A stretch of 64,000 nucleotides of DNA, taken from positions 40,810,537 through 40,874,536 of the forward strand of contig NC_133665.1 in assembly GCF_037893015.1 (NCBI RefSeq), given 5' to 3'. Positions 59,726 through 64,000 of the stretch are shown here, piece by piece. The DNA is from Macrotis lagotis. Taxonomy: Eukaryota; Chordata; Mammalia; Peramelemorphia; Peramelidae. A model generated the notes under the pieces. The model saw nothing but the letters and a program-made list of their open reading frames with translations, did not search any database and was not told the origin of the DNA. Both the position numbers and the translations under genes were made by a program. Each line of letters begins with the position of its first letter. The stretch's first letter is position 1.

Positions 59726-60639
59726 TTTTTGGAAAAAAAAGCTTATTCCCTTCTCCTATTCTTCCCCTTGATGATAGAACACTCTGATCAAAAGTAGTCT
59801 TAATGTTCTTGTTTTTCCATATGATACATAACTCTCTCAGTGTTGAATGATGGGGAAGGGTGGTAGAACTTAGGAAATAACCCTTCAAGTTATGTTGACT
59901 TAGATTAAAATTGTTTATGTAATAAGCTTAGGTTTATGTGAATGCCCTTTGGACCAATTCTTCCAATATTCTCAGAGATTTAGGCAAACTTCAGTTGGGA
60001 GCATTTTGTAATCTGATTAAAATAGAATTATTCACATTTAAATTCCTTTTTTGTGTAATTGAGTATTCACTTAAGTTCCCCATCATCATCTCCATAATAA
60101 CCATTTATTTACCACTTTTGACTCCAGTACCCCATTTCCAACTATATTTTAGATTACAAGTATATATACTTCAACATCCAAAGCTGCATGGGTTTGACAG
60201 AGAAGGGAAGATTGTTTCACTTTCACTATAAGTCCTTATCAAAAGTATGAAGGCAAAGAATATGGAAGTTTTATAGCCATAGGACCTAGGAATAATTACC
60301 CTCCAACGTTGCAGTTGGTCCCTGAGAGGGTGCTGGACTGGAGCCTTCTCAAATACCTGAGATCTTCAGAGACTTTTTGCTTCATCTCGAGCATCTCTGA
60401 TTTCCCTGACCTAATAATCATCATTTGATCCATTGTGTATCATATCTTTCATGGGTCTTCTAGTTTTGGATAAAATAAACAGCTTTACCTGGCAGGAAAT
60501 CTTCTGGTGATAGAAAAGGCTTTCTTTATTCTTTCCTGCTCCATTGGCCAGTTAAGCTTTATTCTAGAGGTAAAGAATAGCTATGCTGTATCCCCCAATC
60601 TTTTTTTTTTTTTGGCAGGTATTTGCTGATGAGGTATCA

Positions 60640-62230
60640 GCTGTTCTTTGTGCTTAATTCCCTGACCACCCTCTACTTTCTTTTCCCTCTTTTGTTTGTT
60701 TGCCCCCAAGAGAGTCTTTTTTTTCCGTACTCATTTTTCAGTTTCAGATTCTCTCCTTCATCCCTCTCTCTTCTCTATCCATTGAGAAGGCAAGGGAAAA
60801 AAATTCATTATACATATGTGTAGATAAGCAAAACAAATTAGCTACCCCCCCAAAAAAATAGAAGAAAATATGCTTCAATGTGTTCTACTTGCATCAGTTC
60901 TCTAGAGAGTGGATAGCGTGTTTCATCATAAGTCCTTTGGAACTGTGGTGGTTCATTGTATTGATCAGAGTTACTACTAACTTTAACATTTGATTATTTT
61001 TAGAACTTGTTATTATATACTGTATGCTTATGCTTCTGCTCACTTTACTTTGCATGCAAGTTCATGCAAATCTCCCAGGTTTTTCTGAAACCATCCCCTT
61101 TATCATTCCATCACATTCCTATATAATAACTTGTTTAGCCATTTCCCAAATGATGGACATCCCTCAGTTTCTAATTCTTTGCTACCACAAAAATTGTTGC
61201 TATAAATATTTTTGTATTATGAGTCTTTTCCCTGTTTTTTGATCTCTTTGGGGTAAAATAAATCTAGTGGTATTTGAAGTAAAGCTAATTGAACAGTGGA
61301 TAGAATATTATACGACCTGGATTCATGTAGACTCTTCTTGAGTTCAAATCTAGCTTCAGACACTTACTAGCAGTGTGATCCTAGGCATGTCATTTAACCT
61401 TGTTTTATTTACAGTTTCTTTATCTTTAAAAATGAGCTAGAGAAGGAAATGGGTAAATCACTCCAGTAGCCTTGTCAGGAAAACCTCAAATGGGGTAACA
61501 GATAGTTGGACACGACTAAAAAGTAACTGAACAGCAAGGCATATTGCTGGGTTGAAGAGTATGTTCATTTTAATAGCTTTTAATAACTAATTCTGAATTG
61601 CTCTCCAAAATGATTGTATTAGTTCACAGCTTCACCAACAATGCATCTTCTCCAGCATTTGTCATTTTCCCTTTTTTGTCATCTTAACGAGGTATGAAGA
61701 GTTACTCAGATTATTATCTTTTCTAGAGCATTTTTTCTTATGTTTATTGATAGTTTTGATTTTTTTCCTCTGAAAACTCTTTTCTCTGATCATTATTAAT
61801 TGGGCAATGACTTTTAATTTTTGTGAATTTGAGTAAGTTCTCTATGTTTTAGAAATTAAAACATTTGTTTGAGAAACTTGCTGGAAAATGTTATACTCAG
61901 TTTTATGTTTCTCTCCTAATTTTAGGTACATTGGCTTTGTGTAAAAACCTTTTTACTTTTATATAATTAGAATTATTTGGTTTACTCTCAGTGAATGTCT
62001 ATCTTTTGTTTGGTCATGAACTCTTTCCTTGTCCATAGATGTGATAGGTAATTTCCTTGTTCCATTTATTTGCTTATGATTTCACCCTTGATGTCTGAGT
62101 CACGAACCCTTTTAAAGTTTATTTTGGCATATGGTGTAAGATGTTGTTCTTGCCCAGTTTCTGATAAATTATTTTCCTGGAGGAACTTTGTTGTCAGAGT
62201 CTGTTATCTCGGTCCTCTCCATTTCTTTCA
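60640..62230 (-). mobile_element. L1 3' part (ORF2 end and 3' UTR), minus strand
   Basis: In plus-strand order: ccattgagaaggcaagggaa, tatgcttcaatgtgttctac, ctttggaactgtggtggttc, tggacatccctcagtttcta, ctataaatatttttgtatta, a SINE at 61283-61540, attgctgggttgaagagtat, ctctccaaaatgattgtatt, ttgggcaatgacttttaatt, gtgtaagatgttgttcttgc. This is the standard reversed order of the L1 3' half. Highly diverged, with no intact ORF. Confidence 0.82.
61283..61540 (+). mobile_element. MAR1-like CORE-SINE nested in L1
   Basis: attgaacagtggatagaata, gagttcaaatctagcttcag, gagaaggaaatgggtaaatc, agatagttggacacgactaa, gtaactgaacagcaa. Confidence 0.88.
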
Positions 62231-62284
62231 GAGTTTTGTTGTTCAACTTCATTTCCTTAATTCTCTCACAGTTCCTTTCAGTAT

Positions 62285-62445
62285 TTCTTTGTGGAACTGA
62301 GAAATATATAGCCGTCTACTTTATCCATGGTCAAATTGGCAACTTCCACACTGAGTATCCAGGTGCTGACAATAGTTGCTCATTTGACCTTTACACTAGG
62401 GAGAAGTTCTTTTGCATCTTGAATAATAGGACAGACATTCTTTTC
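62285..62445 (+). repeat. Inverted duplication, left arm
   Basis: Matches the reverse complement of 63391-63553. Core: actgagaaatatatagcc, atccatggtcaaattggc, tccaggtgctgacaata, ctcatttgaccttt, ggacagac. About 85% identical over the first 110 bp, less beyond. Confidence 0.85.
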
Positions 62446-63065
62446 CTAAGAGACCTAAAATCACATCAGAAGGTTTGATCTTCAGATCTGTGTGTCTTTA
62501 ATAAGTTGTTCACTTATTAATGGAACTATAGCCAACATCCATATCAAGTGAGTAGTATCACTGGAATGAGGGGTGGGAAAATAATTTTCTTGCTAAATCT
62601 AGTAAAATGCAGGCTCTTCTTAATCCTTCTGGCTAACAGATTCTCTTTCTATAAAGACACAGCTGAGTCACCAGCTAAACCCAATTAGTCCCTTAAAACC
62701 ACTGCTATGAATGGAAAGAAAGTTCCTGGACAGTCAAAATTATTACTTCATAAAAAGACACTGCTTCCAAGCATCCCTTTGGAAGAATAGTTATTGCTGG
62801 GCTCCTTTCTTTCCAGATATAGCCTTACTATATCTTGACCCTTCTGTAGTGATCTTGGTTCTGCCCTTTCCCTGATGGGCCAGGTTTATATGTTAGTTTG
62901 CCAGAGCCAGAATTCTCCCTTTTCCTATTTCCTCCTCCCAGTAAGAAGTTGTCTAGCAGCCTACCTAAACTCTTACTAAACCAGAGAGATATGATCTCTC
63001 AGTTATCAAACATCTCCTTGGGAAAGGTATCTTGGAGAAATGATTAATATTCCTAACACTTAAAT

Positions 63066-63221
63066 TTTTTTTTTTAGGTTTTTGTAAGGCAAATGGGGTT
63101 AAGTGGCTTGCCCAAGGCCATACAGCTAGGTAATTATTAAGTGTCTGAGACCGGATTTGAACCCAAGTACTCCTGACTCCAAGGCCAGTGCTTTATCCAC
63201 TACGCCACCTAGCCGCCCCCC
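63066..63221 (-). mobile_element. tRNA-derived SINE (WSINE-like), minus strand, full length
   Basis: T-run, gtttttgtaaggcaaatggg, gaccggatttgaacccaagt, ctacgccacctagccgcccc. Little diverged; lies in the spacer of the inverted duplication. Confidence 0.95.
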
Positions 63222-63390
63222 CATTTAAAAAATTTTAAATGATGTTTTTATGAGCAGCCATGAACACTAAAGCATATCTCTTGAGAGTTTGGTGTTATAC
63301 TTAAATACTTATATTACTTGTACTTAAACTACATAGTAAATAAATATAAAAGATAAGCCTCTTTTTGACTGGGCTTTAGACTTTTTTTGG

Positions 63391-63553
63391 GGGAAAAAAG
63401 TCTGTCCTAGATGTCAAGGTGCAAAAGGCACTTCTCCTGGGACTACCAAATGGAAAGGTCAAATGAGTATTGTCAGCACCTGGACACACAATGTGGAAGC
63501 TGCCAATTTGACCATGGATAGAGGGCTATATATTTCTCAGTCCCACAAAGAAA
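63391..63553 (-). repeat. Inverted duplication, right arm
   Basis: Partner of 62285-62445, spacer about 945 bp. Core on the plus strand: gtctgtcctagatgtcaagg, aaaggtcaaatgag, tattgtcagcacctgga, gccaatttgaccatggat. Confidence 0.85.
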
Positions 63554-63844
63554 GGCTGGTTGGCAGACTGTGCAGTGCAGGGCAGGAACTAGAGACTTTG
63601 GGTCTTGTCTCAACCTGGAACAGTAGTTCTGGGAAACAGACTTTGGGCCAAGATCACCAGTGAGTTACAACTCACATTCCTCTCACTAAACATCGCAGAG
63701 AACAAAGGGATCAGGTGGTGATTTGGCCTTCAAGGAGAGCAAAGGAACTCTAGGACCTGTGAAAATAAGGGTATTTTTCAAACAGCTATGGGAAAGGGTG
63801 GAATAGATGGAATATTGCCAACTAGTCGTCACAGTGGTTAGAAT

Positions 63845-64000
63845 AATAATGTTTGTTCTTCCATTCCCAAAAAAGGACCATAACATCAGGGAGGTGATGC
63901 CATGACAAACATGTGAATTGGATTTGAGTTAGGGGGTGTTGTTGTGCTAAGCCTTCTCCAGAGCCAGATATGAATCAGGTCACACAACTAGTGTCAAGTA
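63845..64000 (-). mobile_element. RTE-associated retroposon 3' end, minus strand, cut by window edge
   Basis: gtttgttcttccattcccaa aaaaggaccataacatcagg, gaggtgatgccatgacaaac, gtgaattggatttgagttag, ccttctccagagccag. Same family as 11275-11530. Confidence 0.6.

Larger units (their letters stand above)
38896..64000 (+). other. TGFBR1: TGFBR1 intron 1 (partial, >25 kb)
   Basis: From the donor at 38896 to the window end. I looked for the cysteine-rich extracellular-domain exon (pattern C-F-C-x-x-C near the start, CCNQDHCN-like end) and did not see it. Contents: tandem repeat at 39573-39892, a large copy of the dispersed family (about 42990-44930), SINEs, a half-L1 (51830-53480), RTE and L1 remnants and an inverted duplication near the right end. 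Recognised least: about 40460-41360, 41730-42600, 48260-49200, 49310-50230, 53480-54060, 55370-56110, 57570-58180, 59730-60600 and 62450-63380. Confidence 0.8.

Noticed and set aside
62188..62478. A 96-codon plus-strand frame as a gene
   Set aside because: It overlaps an L1 remnant and one arm of the inverted duplication; no conserved domain or splice context recognised.
63463..63663. A 66-codon plus-strand frame
   Set aside because: It lies in the other arm of the inverted duplication, in the opposite sense, and shares no protein similarity with the first arm.

Overview
The window is vertebrate nuclear DNA, almost certainly from a marsupial. It is AT-rich and intron-rich, and it is packed with tRNA-derived SINEs of marsupial type (5' motif ggggcagctaggtggcgcag, 3' end ttgccttgcaaaaac plus a poly(A)), with MAR1-like CORE-SINEs, RTE-type LINEs, L2, MIR and 5'-truncated L1. 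The SINE with the 'cttgcaaaaac' tail resembles families known from Australian marsupials, but I cannot fix the species from sequence alone.

Two protein-coding genes are present, both on the + strand. From 1 to about 19,070 lies the 3' end of COL15A1 (collagen alpha-1(XV)). Seven exons encode the last Gly-X-Y triplets, the NC1 trimerisation segment, a proline-rich hinge and the complete endostatin-like (restin) domain, ending at a TGA at 18015-18017 and followed by a 3' UTR with an (AT)n array. All exon joins are GT-AG and the reading phases agree. From about 38,100 to 39,290 there is a CpG island. It holds the promoter and first coding exon (38814-38895) of TGFBR1, the TGF-beta type I receptor, which encodes only the signal peptide. 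The rest of the window (38,896-64,000) is TGFBR1 intron 1; exon 2 was not found. The same two genes are neighbours in the same order on human chromosome 9q22, which supports both calls.

The 20.8 kb between the genes and the 25 kb of intron 1 contain no further gene that I can support. They hold repeats of several ages, often nested. Features worth checking include: a minisatellite of about 1 kb that appears to have grown inside a copy of a dispersed repeat; that dispersed repeat family itself, with at least ten copies here; a three-level insertion (RTE, then SINE, then L1 fragment) with both target-site duplications visible; a diverged inverted duplication near the right end; two direct duplications; a three-unit tandem repeat of about 107 bp just downstream of the CpG island; and a half-L1 (ORF1-only) element.

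I do not see evidence for a new biological system. The functional content is ordinary, and the interest lies in gene-specific changes (short alanine tract in the TGFBR1 signal peptide, new N-glycosylation sequon in the collagen XV endostatin-like domain) and in repeat structure.
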